NCBI RefSeq assembly: GCF_022539505.1
Contig: NC_061508.1
Coordinates: forward strand, 98,063,276 to 98,127,275
Reading direction: 5' to 3'
Source of the DNA: Lolium rigidum
Taxonomy: Eukaryota; Streptophyta; Magnoliopsida; Poales; Poaceae
Length of the DNA stretch: 64,000 nucleotides
The translations under genes and the position numbers were made by a program. Shown here piece after piece: positions 46,287-58,140 of this stretch. The notes under the pieces are model-generated. The model saw nothing but the letters and a program-made list of their open reading frames with translations. It was not told the origin of the DNA and ran no database searches. Numbering within the stretch: position 1 is the first letter of the stretch; the number at the start of each line of letters is the position of its first letter.

Positions 46287-47262
46287 GTGAATGTGAAGCA
46301 AGTCAGGGGATTCCTGGGTCTGACAGGCTATTACAGAAAATTTATACGAAATTACAGCCTGATCAGTAGAACACTATCTGACCTACTCAAGAAGAATGTG
46401 GTATTCCAGTGGACACCCACACATCAGGCCGCTTTTGACCACCTCAAGCAGCTTATGCTGGAAGCACCTGTCCTTGCCATACCCAATTTTCAAATTCCAT
46501 TTGCAGTTGAAACTGATGCCTGCAAACGTGGAGTGGGAGCAGTGTTATCCTAGAATGGACACCCGGTAGCCTACCTGAGTAAGGCATTGGGTCCCGTGGC
46601 ACAGACCATGTCGACTTATGAGAAAGAATGTTTGGCAATATTGCTGGCTGTGGAAAAATGGAGACCCTACCTGTAGCACGCCCCTTCACCATAATAACGG
46701 ATCACAGAAGCTTAGTGCATTTATCTGGTCAAAAATTGACTAGTGACATGCAGCAAAAAGCATTTGTAAAACTAATGGGGCTTCAGTATAAATTGCAGTA
46801 CCGTAAGGGCAGGGATAACTTAGCAGCAGATGCATTATCTAGACTGCCGATGAACACCGAACTGTATGCAATATCCGTCAGTCGCCCACGATGGTTGGAG
46901 TCAATTACTGAAGGCTATGAAAAAGATGAACAAGCTAAGAAACTACTTCAAGAGCTCAGCATACACAGCCCAAATAAGCAAGGATACTCACTTCAGCAAG
47001 GACTGATCCGCTTCAAGGACAGGGTGTGGTTAGGGAATAACAGTGAAGCACATCAAGCAATTCTCCTATCCCTGCATGACAGCGGTATAGGAGGCCACTC
47101 GGGATTTCTGGGCACTTACCAACGCATCAAAGCCTTATTCTCATGGCCACATATGAAGCAACATGTCAAGCAATATGTACAACAATGTACCACTTGTCAA
47201 CAAGCCAAGTCTGAGCACATAAAAATTCCAGGTCTGTTAAGCCCACTACATGTTCCTACGGA
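46287..47262 (+). pseudogene. Chromovirus RNase H and integrase zinc domain
   Basis: RNase [55 protein letters not shown] and GRDNLAADALSRL, including the catalytic Asp of TDA, Glu of YEKE and Asp of TDH/AADALS. TAG stops at about 46551 and 46674 replace Gln codons expected in the family. The integrase H2C2 zinc domain follows near 47075-47210: HDSGIGGHSGFLGTYQRIKA then CTTCQQAK. The solo LTR interrupts the frame at PTEA/W, just before the integrase core. Confidence 0.88.
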
Positions 47263-47266
47263 GGCC

Positions 47267-48863
47267 TGATGGCGTGTAACTCACACGTTCGTTGGGAACC
47301 CCAAGAGGAAGGTATGATGCGCACAGCAACAAGTTTTCCCTCAGAAAGAAACCAAGGTTTATCGAACCAGGAGGAGCCAAGAAGCACGTTGAAGGTTGAC
47401 GACGGCGGGATGTAGTGCGGCGCAACACCAGAGATTCCGGCGCCAACATGGAACCTGCACAACACAACCAAAGTACTTTGCCCCAACGAAACAGTGAGGT
47501 TGTCAATCTCACCGGCTTGTTGTAACAAAGGATTAACCGTATTGTGTGGAAGATGATTGTTTGCAAGAAAACGAGTAAAACAAGTATTGCGAGCAGATTT
47601 GTATTTCGAGTATAAAAGAATGGACCGGGGTCCACGGTTCACTAGAGGTGTCTCTCCCATAAGATAAAAGCATGTTGGGTGAACAAATTACAGTCGGGCA
47701 ATTGACAAATAGAGAGGGCATAACAATGCACATACATGTCATGATAAATATAGTGAGATTTAATTGGGCATTACGACAAAGTACATAGACCGCTATCCAG
47801 CATGCATCTATGCCTAAAAAGTCCACCTTCAGGTTATCGTCCGAACCCCTTCCAGTATTAAGTTGCAAAACAACAGACAATTGCATCAAGTATGGTGCGT
47901 AATGTAATCAATAACTATGACCTCGGACATAGCATCAATGTTTTATTCCTAGTGGCAACAGCACATCCATAACCTTAGGGGTTTCTGTCACTCCCCCAGA
48001 TTCACGGAGACATGAACCCACTATCGAGCATAAATACTCCCTCTTGGAGTTAATAGCGAAAACTTGGCCAGAGCCTCTACTAATAACGGAGAGCATGCAA
48101 GATCTTAAACAACACATAGGTAATAACTTGATAATTAACATAACATAGTATTCTCTATCCATCGGATCCCGACAAACACAACATATAGAATTACAGATAG
48201 ATGATCTTGATCATGTTAGGCAAATCACAAGATCCAACAATGAAGCACAATGTGGAGAAGACAACCATCTAGCTACTGCTATGGACCCATAGTCCAGGGG
48301 TGAACTACTCACTCATCACTCCGGAGGCGACCATGGCGGTGAAGAGTCCTCCGGGAGATGAATCCCCTCTCCGGCAGGGTGCCGGAGGAGATCTCCAGAA
48401 TCCCCGAGATGGGATTGGCGGCGGCGGCGTCTCAGTAAGGTTTTCCGTATCGTGGCTCTCGGTGCTCGGGGGTTTCGCGACGGAGGCTATTTGTAGGCGG
48501 AAGGGCAGGTAAAGAGGCGGCACGAGGGGCCCACACCATAGGTCGGCGCGGCCGGGGCCCGGGCCGCGCCGCCTGGTGTGTCGCCACCTCGTGGCCCCAC
48601 TTCGACTCTCCTTCGGTCTTCCGGAACCTTCGTGGCAAAATAGGACCCTGGGCGTTGATTTCGTCCAATTCCGAGAATATTTCGTTACTAGGATTTCTGA
48701 AACCAAAAACAGCAGAAAACAGCAGCTGGCTCTTCGGCATCTTGTTAATATGTTAGTTCCAGAAAATGCACGAATATGACATAAAGTGTGCATAAAACAT
48801 GTAGATATCATCAATAATGTGGCATGGAACATAAGAAATTATCGATACGTCGGAGACGTATCA
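47267..48863 (-). mobile_element. Solo Gypsy LTR (gag-type subfamily), minus strand
   Basis: 1,597 bp, running on the minus strand from TGATACGTCTCCGACGTATC (48863) to CATCA (47267). It is flanked by a perfect 5-bp duplication AGGCC at 47262-47266 and 48864-48868. No internal sequence is present, so it is a solo LTR left by recombination between the two LTRs of a full element. It sits exactly between the integrase zinc domain and core of the chromovirus. Confidence 0.93.
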
Positions 48864-48868
48864 AGGCC

Positions 48869-50060
48869 TGGAACACTATCAGTATGGATTTTGTCACAGC
48901 GCTACCAAAATCTGGGAAATTCGACTGCATTTTGGTCGTCATTGAAAAATTAACAAAGTTCGGTCATTTCATACCATTGGCACACCCATTCTCCGCATTC
49001 ACGGTCACTCAGACATTCATGGACAATGTATATCGACTGCATGGACTTCCTTCAGTAGTCATCTCAGATAGAGACCCAATTTTTACCAGTAAACTCTGGC
49101 AAGAGCTGTTTAGACTGGCTGATATCAAGATGAACATGAGTTCAGCAAACCACCCGCAGATGGTCAAACAGAGAAGCTTAACCAGTGTCTAGAGACATAC
49201 TTGTGATCTGCAGTTCATGCCTCACCAAAGAAATGGTCCAAGTGGCTCCCTCTGGCTGAGTACTGGTATAATACAAATTTTCATTCAGCTTTGAGCAAGA
49301 CACCATTTGAAATCCTATATGGATATAAGCCACGACATTTGGAGGTTAGCAACTTACAGTCTGATACAGTCACTGACATTTCTGGATGGTTGCAACAGAG
49401 AAAAGAAACAACCATTCTCCTCCAACATCATCTGTTGAGAGCCCAACAAAGAATGAAGCACCAGGAAGACAAGAAAAGATCCGAGCGAGTCTTTCAAGTG
49501 GGTGACAAGGTGTTCATGAAACTGCAGCCTTACACCCAAACATCTATTGCTCGAAGGTCTAATCACAAACTATCCTTCAAATACTTTGGTCCCTATGAGA
49601 TACTGGAACGCATTGGCAAAGTGGCATACCGGCTGAAGCTACCAGCAGGGAGTCAAATTCACCCGGTTCTTCACGTATCTCAGCTGAAGAAAATGGTTCC
49701 CTCCATGACTCAAACCTCTCCTTCAATTTCATTACTGATGAGTTGTGTGTTGTGCAACCTGAAGAAGTGCACCAACGGCGTTTCATCAAGCGTGGGCGTG
49801 GTTATGTTCCTCAAGTTCTGGTGTCATGGACGTTGCTGCCTTCATCACTACAAACTTGGGAATCGGAGGCTGCGCTGCTCCATCGTTTCCCCGACGCACC
49901 TGCTTGGGGTCAAGCGGTTTCTCAAGGAGGGGGGAATGCTACGGGCCCAGGCTGTACCCACCGCAGGAAGCGCGATGCAAGGCGAGCCCAGGAGAGGAAG
50001 ACGGCCCAAGTGGCCCAAGAAGATGTCATTACGGAGACTAAAGGCACAGTAGCAGAATAG
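48869..50060 (+). pseudogene. Chromovirus integrase core and chromodomain
   Basis: After the solo LTR the frame resumes with WNTISMDFVTALPKSG. The first catalytic Asp is at 48887-48889 and the second, in ISDRDPIF, at 49067-49069. The region with the third (Glu in DGQTEKLN near 49158-49180) is shifted by one base, followed by TGA at about 49207 where Arg (CGA) is expected. The C-terminal part has [20 protein letters not shown] and [11 protein letters not shown]. After more frame changes the chromodomain reads [16 protein letters not shown] and [10 protein letters not shown] (49805-49920), the hallmark of Reina elements; it directs insertion by binding chromatin. The frame runs into the 3' LTR and stops at 50058-50060. 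Confidence 0.87.
49922..49936 (+). promoter_or_regulatory. Polypurine tract of the chromovirus
   Basis: TCAAGGAGGGGGGAA directly abuts the 3' LTR and would prime plus-strand DNA. It also overlaps the coding end (the SQGGGN part of the protein). Confidence 0.8.
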
Positions 50061-51012
50061 GGAGGCATCCAGGGGCGGAGCTACACCCCGGGCAACCAGG
50101 GCCATGGCCTGGGGCGCTGCTATTTTGCCAGCCTACTACCTACATAGATTTCCCAGTTGGCCCTGGATTGGCCCGTCTTTGCTAGCCTGTGCTAATGCAA
50201 TGGAAAGGAGCGGCGCATCGCTGTCGATCGAACGGCTCGAACTTCCTTTCCTGGCTGGCTCCCTTCCCTAGCAGCGACAGGACCGCAGGACATGCTCGCC
50301 GGCCCTAGCGCGCAGGCTCTATCTTGTTCCACAGTTCCAGCCATCGCCTCTTCCTTCTTTGCCGACCCCCAGAACTCTGCTCGGTTGCTTTTGCTGGCTT
50401 GGTGGCTGGCCGGCCACCTCCTGCCCTCCTCCACGCGATACTCGGCGGCGTCGCTCGATTGCTGGTGTGGTGCCGCGTCTGTGTTCTACGTCTTTGCTAC
50501 TCTTAGTACAAGCTTCACTCAATCACTCAATTTGACTAGGTAATTGACTCGTCTCAGTCGTCTGCAGCTCCCCTCAACTACGTAATTGATTAATTTTGGT
50601 CATCTCACTGTCTCAACTGAATTGATGAATGGACTGTCAAGAAATCAACAACTGATATTTGTATTGTCTTTCTATATCCCCATATTACTTTTTCAAAGAC
50701 TTCTGCGATGTTGTATGTACTTTTTGGATAGCTAACAATTTAGTTAAAATCATATGTTTACTTTTTGCATTTGTAACAAGATTTTATTTACTATGACATA
50801 GCTTTTTTGGAGTTATTTTTTGACTCTTAGTTTTTGGCCCGGGGCTTGCTCCAATCCTGGCTCCGCCACTGGAGGCATCGATGATAATTGTAACGAGTTG
50901 CTGCTCTCCTTTCTCCTCTCTCCCTGGATCTCATTCCCTCTATGTAACCAAATCCGAGACTATGATCCAGCTACCTGTGCGTGACGTGAGGGCAGAGATC
51001 TAGTACCTAGCA
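49937..51012 (+). repeat. 3' LTR of the chromovirus, split by an hAT MITE
   Basis: 1,076 bp in the window. After subtracting the 802-bp insertion and its 8-bp duplication it is 266 bp, exactly the 5' LTR length. It is followed by GAACA. Confidence 0.93.
50070..50871. mobile_element. hAT-type non-autonomous element (802 bp)
   Basis: Terminal inverted repeats CAGGGGCGGAGCTA (left) and CAGTGGCGGAGCCA (right, opposite strand), with the perfect 8-bp duplication GAGGCATC at 50062-50069 and 50872-50879. An 8-bp duplication and a CAG start are diagnostic of hAT. The GC-rich interior (50200-50540) has open frames on both strands but no transposase that I recognise. Confidence 0.92.
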
Positions 51013-51017
51013 GAACA

Positions 51018-52034
51018 CCTACGTACGTGGTCACGTAGATACACGCGGCAAATGCAGTTAACATCTCCCGTCCCCGAAGTTAATTACTGCGCTACTAGAT
51101 CTCGATCTCTCACGTCCATCGTGCTGCATAATGCATCGTGGATCTTTTCTCTAATCCAAGGTCCTGCCTCTAAATTAAGCGCTTCTTTTGTACACGTACG
51201 GTCACGGCGTCCCTAATCCGAAGTACTCCTCTACCAGTAGCAGAGCAATATAGCTTCCACGTGAAAGAAAGAAATAGTAGATCAATATAGGAGTGCGCGC
51301 GGTCATATGGCCCTCGGGTACCATGTGGCTCTTTATTTTGAAACTTTCAAAACCAATACTCTTAAGTTTGTAGATATTCTACAAAAGGTTAGTCTATACG
51401 TTTAGCTGAAGAAAAATTATGTTTGGTTTTCGATAAAAGGAAAATCACGGATATAAAAATGAATAAAACAATCAATTTCTACCCCTCATATATGTCTTTT
51501 TCTTGTCTAGATCACAATTAAAAAGATATGTCGACAAGAGACTTTGTAGGTACATACTAGGAAACTATATGTAAAATGATGTTTTCAAAATTTTCAAATA
51601 AAGGACTACCTTGCATCCTGGTTTCAAAGGATTGTCCATTTGTATGGATTCAATAATTTGGATTTCTTTATTAAATGAGGAAGACATAAAAAAAAAGCAG
51701 CCAAAGCTATTTTTTCAGAAAAAGGATTTTCTTTCGACTCACTTGTTGCACCAAGGCGATAAAACCGTCAAGTGGTTGAACACATGACCTCTGCATAACA
51801 AGATATGCACAGCCTAACAAGTAAGGAAACAACAACAAAAAGTTCATGTTCCACAAACAGAAAACAATATAAGACCCTGGCGGATCATTCTAAAAACTAC
51901 ATCGTCCTCCATGTAAAGAGTAAGCACCTCATTGGCTCCTCGCTCCAAGTGGCAACATGTTGCATCATAAGCACCGTGCGCTTCAGTCACTAAAGCGAAG
52001 ACCACATGGAGCAGGTGTGTAGTCTATAACCTAG
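51018..52034. other. No gene recognised; right flank of the chromovirus
   Basis: Continues the host sequence interrupted at 43130. AT-rich, with GTTAATTACTGCG at about 51078 echoing the same phrase at 43100 on the other side, so the host holds a small local repeat. Nothing coding is supported. Confidence 0.4.
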
Positions 52035-52072
52035 TAGTTCCTCCGTTCATAAATAGATGTTTCGGGTCTATC
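52035..52072 (+). mobile_element. Stowaway-like MITE end, truncated by CACTA
   Basis: TAGTTCCTCCGTTCATAAAT resembles the common TACTCCCTCCGTTC end of grass Stowaway (Tc1/Mariner) MITEs. Only about 38 bp remain before the CACTA element begins. Confidence 0.5.
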
Positions 52073-52310
52073 CACTGGTAGAAAAGGGGCCAATAATCCC
52101 GGTTGGCAACTGCCATTAATCCCGGTTGCGCAATCGGGATTAAATATGCGGGACTAAAGGCCCCCCCTTTAGTCGCGGTTGCTTACGAATCGCGACTAAA
52201 GGCCCATCCACGTGGGCGCCAGCCGTCCGTCGGGGCGGAGGACCTTTAGTCGCGGTTCTCCTGGCCAACCGCGACTAAAGGCTGCCGCAGGTTTAGGGTT
52301 TTAGCCCCCC
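52073..52310. repeat. CACTA terminal and subterminal repeats
   Basis: Terminal CACTG followed by alternating direct and inverted AATCCCGGTTG and TTTAGTCGCGGTT units, the likely binding sites of the element's own DNA-binding protein. A C-run (about 52305-52319) follows. Confidence 0.85.
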
Positions 52311-52549
52311 CCCCCCCCCTAAATCTGGTTTCTTTTTAATTTGTATTGTTTTATTTCTTTTATATTTTATTTTGTGTTTTATTTTAATTTTGAAGGACTT
52401 TCACATATTCTACGCTACTATATACATGCATATGAATGTACAATTTCAAACAAGTTTGAAATTAGAACCAAGAAGAATTCAATAGGAATATACAATATAT
52501 ATTCAATCTCGGATGACCATATACAATTTCGAACAAGTTTCCATACATA

Positions 52550-55500
52550 ATTTACTGCATCAGAAGTTCTACATCCTCGTAATAGTGTTCTCCTTTAGGA
52601 TGGAGGACTTCCCTCATCAAAAATCCTGCTAGTTCCTCTTGAATTGGTCGGAAGCGAGCTTCTGTACTAAGCATCTTCCGCAAGTTATTCCTCTTGACGT
52701 TGTTATCCGACGGCTTCCACTCAGAGGTGTATCTCCGGATGAACTCACAAACATAGTATCCACATAGATTGGTCCCCGGTGGCTGAACATCCCTAGACAG
52801 TACCTTTTAAATTCTAGCTGTTTTTTGAAGTCACCGACCATTTCATCTGTGAACCGTCTCCAAACCCTACAGGGCAAAGAAAATTAAATTAACAAGGGAG
52901 TTATTAGTTACTTGATATTAGGAAATGAATGAAAGAGGCCGATCGATATAGAGCGCAAATGATTGAAAATAATTACTTTTGCATCATATGTCTCATGTTG
53001 ACCCAAAGCTTTGGATCCATATTCAGAGAGTCCATGACGAGAACTCTGGAGGTGTGAAATTCAATTATGAGCAGAATCCAGTGGAACCTGCGGACACGAT
53101 ACATACACAACTCATCGATTAGACATACCATGCATGGAGTAAATAGAAGAGAATGTGCTCAAGACAGAAACACTCACCCAAAATGGTAAGGAAATAGAAT
53201 TTCACTTTTGAGCTGCTGCTTTGTAAGAAAATCAAACAGGTCTTGCTCCACGTCGGTGGGGTGTCTTTCTAACACATACCCATTAACGATTTGTGGGTCA
53301 ATGAACCCAACATCATGGATGTTCCTTATTCTGCATTCCCTAATCTTCATTCTGCATAATAGCGTAGACATTATATATATATAGTGCAGGCAATGAACGA
53401 GATGGGGTAGAAATAAATCACTTACAGAACGTAGCAACTGATGATAGATTTGTCGAGCTCGCGCAGATTGAACAGCTGGAACAATTCACTCAGATGAACT
53501 GTTACATAGTAATGTTTGAAGTGATGCTCATGTCTAACTTCCGCATAAATATATTCTTTGCCGGCGTTATTTTTTATGTAACCCTTGTACCAACGTAGCA
53601 GATTTTGCATTTGTGCTGGTAGATCCTCTTCCTGCGCAGGCTCGACGAGAGGCCCATTCGGCACATATGTAATTGCTACCTCACTCATTGGCGCCTCCTC
53701 AAGGCCTAACACTGCACGAAGAGTCATACCGATCTCGGCCGCTTTTTCTCTGGCAACCGTTACAGTCATTCCCTGTGCTGCCGCAGCGCTATGATAGTGG
53801 GGTCCATTAGTTCAGCATCTGGACCGGCGGCTTTCACTATGAGCGGGGGGATCGATTATTTATTTTGTTCCCCGAGCTGGGCAACTTGTTTCCCGCTTAT
53901 TTTACTTTCTTTTTCTCCTCCTCCAAGGCTTTCTTCTCCTCCTCCGCCAAGTCTTTCTTCTCCTTCAACATGAGTGCTTGCCTACGAAGTTCACGTCCAT
54001 AGTCGTCAGGCATATTCTTCTCGGCTTGGGACGGTGTGCTCAAAAATGACTTAGCCCACTTCTTTTCCTTCTCAGAAAATACTGGCTTGGGCTCAGGCTC
54101 TCTTTTCGCCTTCATATCCGCCTTCCATTTCTCATACTGAGCAGCCGCGGCCGCGTCAGTTTCCTCGACACTACGTTCCCAAGGCCTTGGGAGGAGAGGC
54201 TTCAGTGATGGCTCCGGTACCTTTGTGGTCTTAGGTACAAAAGGGTCCGGGTTAATAGTCCAGGAGGAGGTTGCCTTGCTATCCGCCTGCTTCCGCTTCT
54301 TCACCGGAGGTGGATTGGGGGGCGGCGTACCCGCCGGAGGAGGACTGGGGGGCGGCGTCACGCTACCCGCCGGAGGTGGATTGGGGGGCGGCGTCGGCTG
54401 ACGTGAAGGAGGTGTAGGTGAACCACCACCACCACCACCGGAGGGGGGTGGACTTGTTGGCCTTGGCGCCTCGCCTGGAAACTTGATGAACTTGTTTTTC
54501 CATGGAATGAACTGGCGCTTGACATCTCCAAGTCTTTTCTCCCCTTCGGGTGTGGCTATGTCAATCTCCAGGTCCTCAAACCCTTGGACTATGTCTTCCA
54601 CCGTGACACGAGCATAACCATCTTCAATGGGGTTGTTGTGGTGGAGTGCTCCGAGTATACGAGGGTAAAGCAGTGCCGATGGCTACCTTCATGGAAATGT
54701 TCCCCATTGGATAATGCAGATCACATTGTTTTATCTCCTTTACATCGTCCACGGGGTAGCGAGGAGGCTCCGGTGCAGTAATATCGATCGTCGGTGCATT
54801 AGCACCAGCCGGGGCCAGCAAGGGTGCATTAGCATCAGCCGGCGGGGCCTCCGTGGAAGCCACGCTGCTTCTCCGCTGCTGGCTTCCGATATCCGCTGGA
54901 TGATCTTCATGCGTCCCAGCTGCCGATCTTTCTTGTACTAGTACATGTAACATTTTCTTCATCTCATTGAATTCCGATGCCAAGTGCGCCACAACATCTG
55001 CATCCCGATCCGTCTTTCTCTTACGGCTTCTGTAACTGTACGGGTCATTTTCTTGGAAAACCCTACTTTCCACGGAATGGCGCCTTTGCCTCGTACACAT
55101 CCTCCGTGTTCAGGATTCCCGAGGGCAAATGTCAGCGCGTCGTTCTCTCTGTTGAACCTGATCTTCCCCTCTTGAGCTTTGGTCATTGCGTCAATAAGGG
55201 CTTCGGTGGGTTTAAACTTTGTCTGTCGGTGAACACACTCCCCTGTCACCGGGTCTAGCAATCCGCCATGCCCGTACCACCAGCTTTTGGCCCTTGGGTC
55301 CCATCCCTCTGTACCTACAGGGATTCCTCGCTGCCTCAGATCGTCCTCCATCTTCTGCCACTTAGGCTCCGAAAGGCGGTATCCTCCTGGCCCCATAATA
55401 TGATTGTACGTTTTCTTAGCCGCATTTACCTTATTTTTTTCCGATATGGCCTTGAGCTGCTCCGATTGCTTTTGCCTCACAAATTCGGGAAATCATCTTT

Positions 55501-56333
55501 CAGCTTCTCATACTGTCCATTGAAATCCGGAGTCTTCCCCTTCTTGACATATTTATCCGCTAAATTTTTCTTGTAGGTCTGGAATGCTTCGGCCATCTTC
55601 TGAAGAGCGAACTCTTTGACTACCCTCCTCCTCTGACGTCCCCCCTCTACATCGTTCCCCTGTTCATCGTATTTGTTGTATTCCGGAGGTAGAATGAAAT
55701 GCTCCATAAGCTTTCTCCAGCATTCCTTTTTCGTTCTCTTGCTGACAAAACTGAAACCAACACGTGCCTTCACTGGCTCATGCCATTCCTGGACGGTGAT
55801 CGGGACGTTGTCTCTAACAACGACTCTGCATTGGTTGATGAACTTGGTATATGTCATTTCGGGCTCCAGCGGCCTGCCGGTTGCACTGATAACATCGATG
55901 TTAAATGTTACTCCTTGTTTCAGCGTCTTGGTTTTGCCACGCTTTGTCTTCACCGATTTTTTTGACGATCCGGCCGAGGGCTAAAATAAGAAAGAGAGTT
56001 GCGTTAATACACATATTTATTCAAATCGGTAAATTTGTATCACCATAGGAGCTCAATGTATATATATACCTCGCCGGAGGTGGTTGCTAATTGCTTATCT
56101 CCATCGTCATTTGTCGATGGTTGACCTCCATCGACAGTGTCCGTTCCTTCGTCATCACCTTGTTGACGACCTCCGCCTTCACCGTCAAGGTTCAGATAAG
56201 AAGAGACATACTCTTCTTCTTCACCTTCTTCTGTCGGCACATAAGTAATGTCGCCGTTTATGATGCCGAAAAGATGTGCCTCAGCTTCCGCATTATAGTT
56301 TTCCCTAATCGGGTCGGCTCTATCGTCCGCCAT
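52550..56333 (-). pseudogene. CACTA ORF2: Transposase_24-type protein with C-terminal Ulp1-like protease
   Basis: On the minus strand the start is MADDRADPIRENYNAEAEAH (56333). An intron of about 90 bp, 56073-55983, precedes PSAGSSKKSVKTKRG. The En/Spm-associated Transposase_24 region follows (WHEPVKARVGFSFVSKRTKK, KLMEHFILPPEY, TYNHIMGPGGYRLSEPKW, GHGGLLDPVTGECV), then a Pro-rich linker (54470-54300) and an acidic-basic coiled coil. The C-terminal part has the three catalytic positions of a C48/Ulp1 cysteine protease: His in FHWILLII (about 53090), Asp in VMDSLNMDPKLW (about 53040), and Cys in GTNLCGYYVCEF (about 52760). It ends at a stop near 52550. Introns separate several C-terminal pieces. 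Frameshifts near 55478, 55095, 54620 and 53895 break it, unless some are missed introns. Confidence 0.8.
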
Positions 56334-57180
56334 ATGTCACTCCTGAAAACATGTAGTAAAAACTAATTATATTAAGTAAAGAAGGGGGAGGTGGCGGTGG
56401 CGAAAGTGGGGCGGTGGCGGTGGCGAAAGGGCGGTGGCGGTGGTGAAAGGGCGGTGGTGGTGTGGGTACCAAAAGGGCGGTGGCGGTGCCGAGGACAACA
56501 CATAGGGGCCGGCCTCCCTCGCCGCCCCCTCTCGATCCCAAAAAAATATCGCGCGTATACGGACGGGGCGACGAGCTCGGGGCGCAGTGTGCGCCGCCCC
56601 CTCGCCGCCCCCTCCGTATACGCGCAGCGTTTTGTGTTAAGTTAAAACAAAAAAATCTTGTTAATTAAGTTAATTCTTTTGTTAATTTAAATTTTGTTAA
56701 GTCAACAAGAGGAGGAGGGGGCTTCAACGGCGATGGCGTCGATCGAGGGCACGCGTGCGGCGGCGGTCGGCGAGAGGAGGGGCCGGCGTGGCGGTCGGCG
56801 AGAGAGGGCGCGGCGGTTTAATTAACAATTTTTCATTTTTAGAACTATTTAAAGTTCACAAAATTTAATTAACAATTTTTCATTTTTAGTTAACATATTT
56901 TTAATTTTTAATTAACAAATTTTAAAGTACACAATTTTGATTAACAATTTTTAAATTTAATTAAAACAAAAAAAAGAGAAACGAAGCTCTCTGTGCGCTC
57001 CCGGCCGCCACGCCGACGTACGTCGAGATAAGTCGGGCGGTGCTCGGCGGGCGGCGGCGGTCGGCGTCTGGGCAGCCTGACGGCGTCCGGGGCGGCGTCT
57101 TCGTCTTCGTCTTCTTCGAGAAATCGCGCGCGGAGATGGAGAGTGCGCGGCCGTTCCGCGCCCGCGCGTATATATAGTTC
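56334..57180. other. CACTA 5' region of the ORF2 gene, no other gene seen
   Basis: GGCGGTGGCG repeats at 56390-56480 and an AT-rich part at 56820-56960. GC-rich sequence up to a TATA-like GCGTATATATAG at 57165-57177 could be a promoter, on either strand. Confidence 0.4.
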
Positions 57181-57290
57181 CCCCCCTTTAGTCGCGGTTG
57201 GTCACACCAACCGCGACTAAAGGTGTTTTCGCCGAATTCCAGCGGTTCCTGCCGAAACACCCATTAGTCGCGGTTGGCCATTTTTTTAAA
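57181..57290. repeat. Internal inverted repeats of the CACTA TTTAGTCGCGGTT type
   Basis: TTTAGTCGCGGTTGGT is immediately followed by ACCAACCGCGACTAAAGG, a near-perfect palindrome, with a third unit at about 57263. These are the same units as at the element end but lie more than 5 kb inside it. Confidence 0.75.
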
Positions 57291-57308
57291 TTCTTTTAAT
57301 TTCTGAAA

Positions 57309-57594
57309 GTTAAAAATACAAATAATATATCAAAAAATTCAGAAAATTAAAACTAATTCATTTGAAAATGTAAAAAATACAAATAATATATCAAAAAATT
57401 CAGAAAAATAAAACTAACTCATTTGAAAATGTTAAAAATACAAATAACATATAAAAAAATTCAGAAAAATAAAACTAATTCATTTGAAAATGTTAAAAAT
57501 ATAAATAATATATCAAAAAATTCAGAAAAATAAAACTAATTCATTTCAAAATCTTAAAAATACAAATAATATCTCAAAAAATTCAGAAAAATAA
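57309..57594. repeat. Tandem repeat, 61-bp unit, about 4.7 copies
   Basis: AT-rich units start at 57309, 57370, 57431, 57492 and 57553. Each contains AAAAATACAAATAA and AAATTCAGAAAA. Copies differ by only a few bases, so the array is young. Confidence 0.9.
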
Positions 57595-57738
57595 ATTTCT
57601 TCCCGCCTCTTTCTTCCCCCCCCCCTCTTCCCACCAGTTCTTCCCGGCCGCTTCTGTCTTCCCGCCCCCCTCTTTCCGCCAGTTCATCCCGCCTCTGTCT
57701 TTTCGCCATTTCTTCCCGCCTCTGTCTTCCCGCCTCTA

Positions 57739-58140
57739 TCTTTCATGGGCTTGCAGGAAAAAATTCTGAGGAGCAACTTCCGAAGATGTCGTAGGGCGTG
57801 TGCACCGATGACATCTTCGAGAAGCTGCGCCACGGGGGTTTTTCCAACCCTTTACCCAACACTGTTAGAGGAGATGTAGTCTTTCACGGGCTTGCAGGAA
57901 AAATTCCGAGGAGCAACTTCCGAAGATGTCGTAGGGCGTGTGCACCGATGACATCTTCGAGAAGCTGCGCCACGGGACATTTTCCAACCCTTTACCCAAC
58001 ACTGTTAGAGGAGATGGAGTCTTTCACGGGCTTGCAGGAAATTTTCCCGAGGAGCAACTTCCGAAGATGTCGTAGGGCGTGTGCACCGATGACATCTTCG
58101 AGAAGCTGCGCCACGGGAGATTTTCCAACCCTTTACTCCA
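57739..58140. repeat. Tandem repeat, 140-141-bp unit, 3 copies
   Basis: Units start at 57739, 57880 and 58020 with TCTTTCAYGGGCTTGCAGGA. Each contains GGAGCAACTTCCGAAGATGT and GATGACATCTTCGAGAAG, the latter two nearly inverted to each other (CGAAGATGTC / GACATCTTCG). A 124-codon frame at 57798 only reflects the repeat. Confidence 0.9.

Larger units (their letters stand above)
43131..51012 (+). mobile_element. Complete Reina-type Gypsy chromovirus with two nested insertions
   Basis: Both 266-bp LTRs start TGCTACGG and end CTAGCA. They are flanked by a perfect 5-bp target duplication GAACA at 43126-43130 and 51013-51017. Order: LTR, iMet-type primer site, gag, protease, reverse transcriptase, RNase H, integrase, chromodomain, polypurine tract, LTR. 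Without the solo LTR (47267-48863) and the hAT MITE (50070-50871) and their duplications it is about 5.5 kb, the usual size of Reina elements. By hand alignment the LTRs differ at 9 of 266 sites (about 3.4%). At a rate of 1.3e-8 per site per year this is roughly 1.3 million years; the rate is an assumption. Confidence 0.92.
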
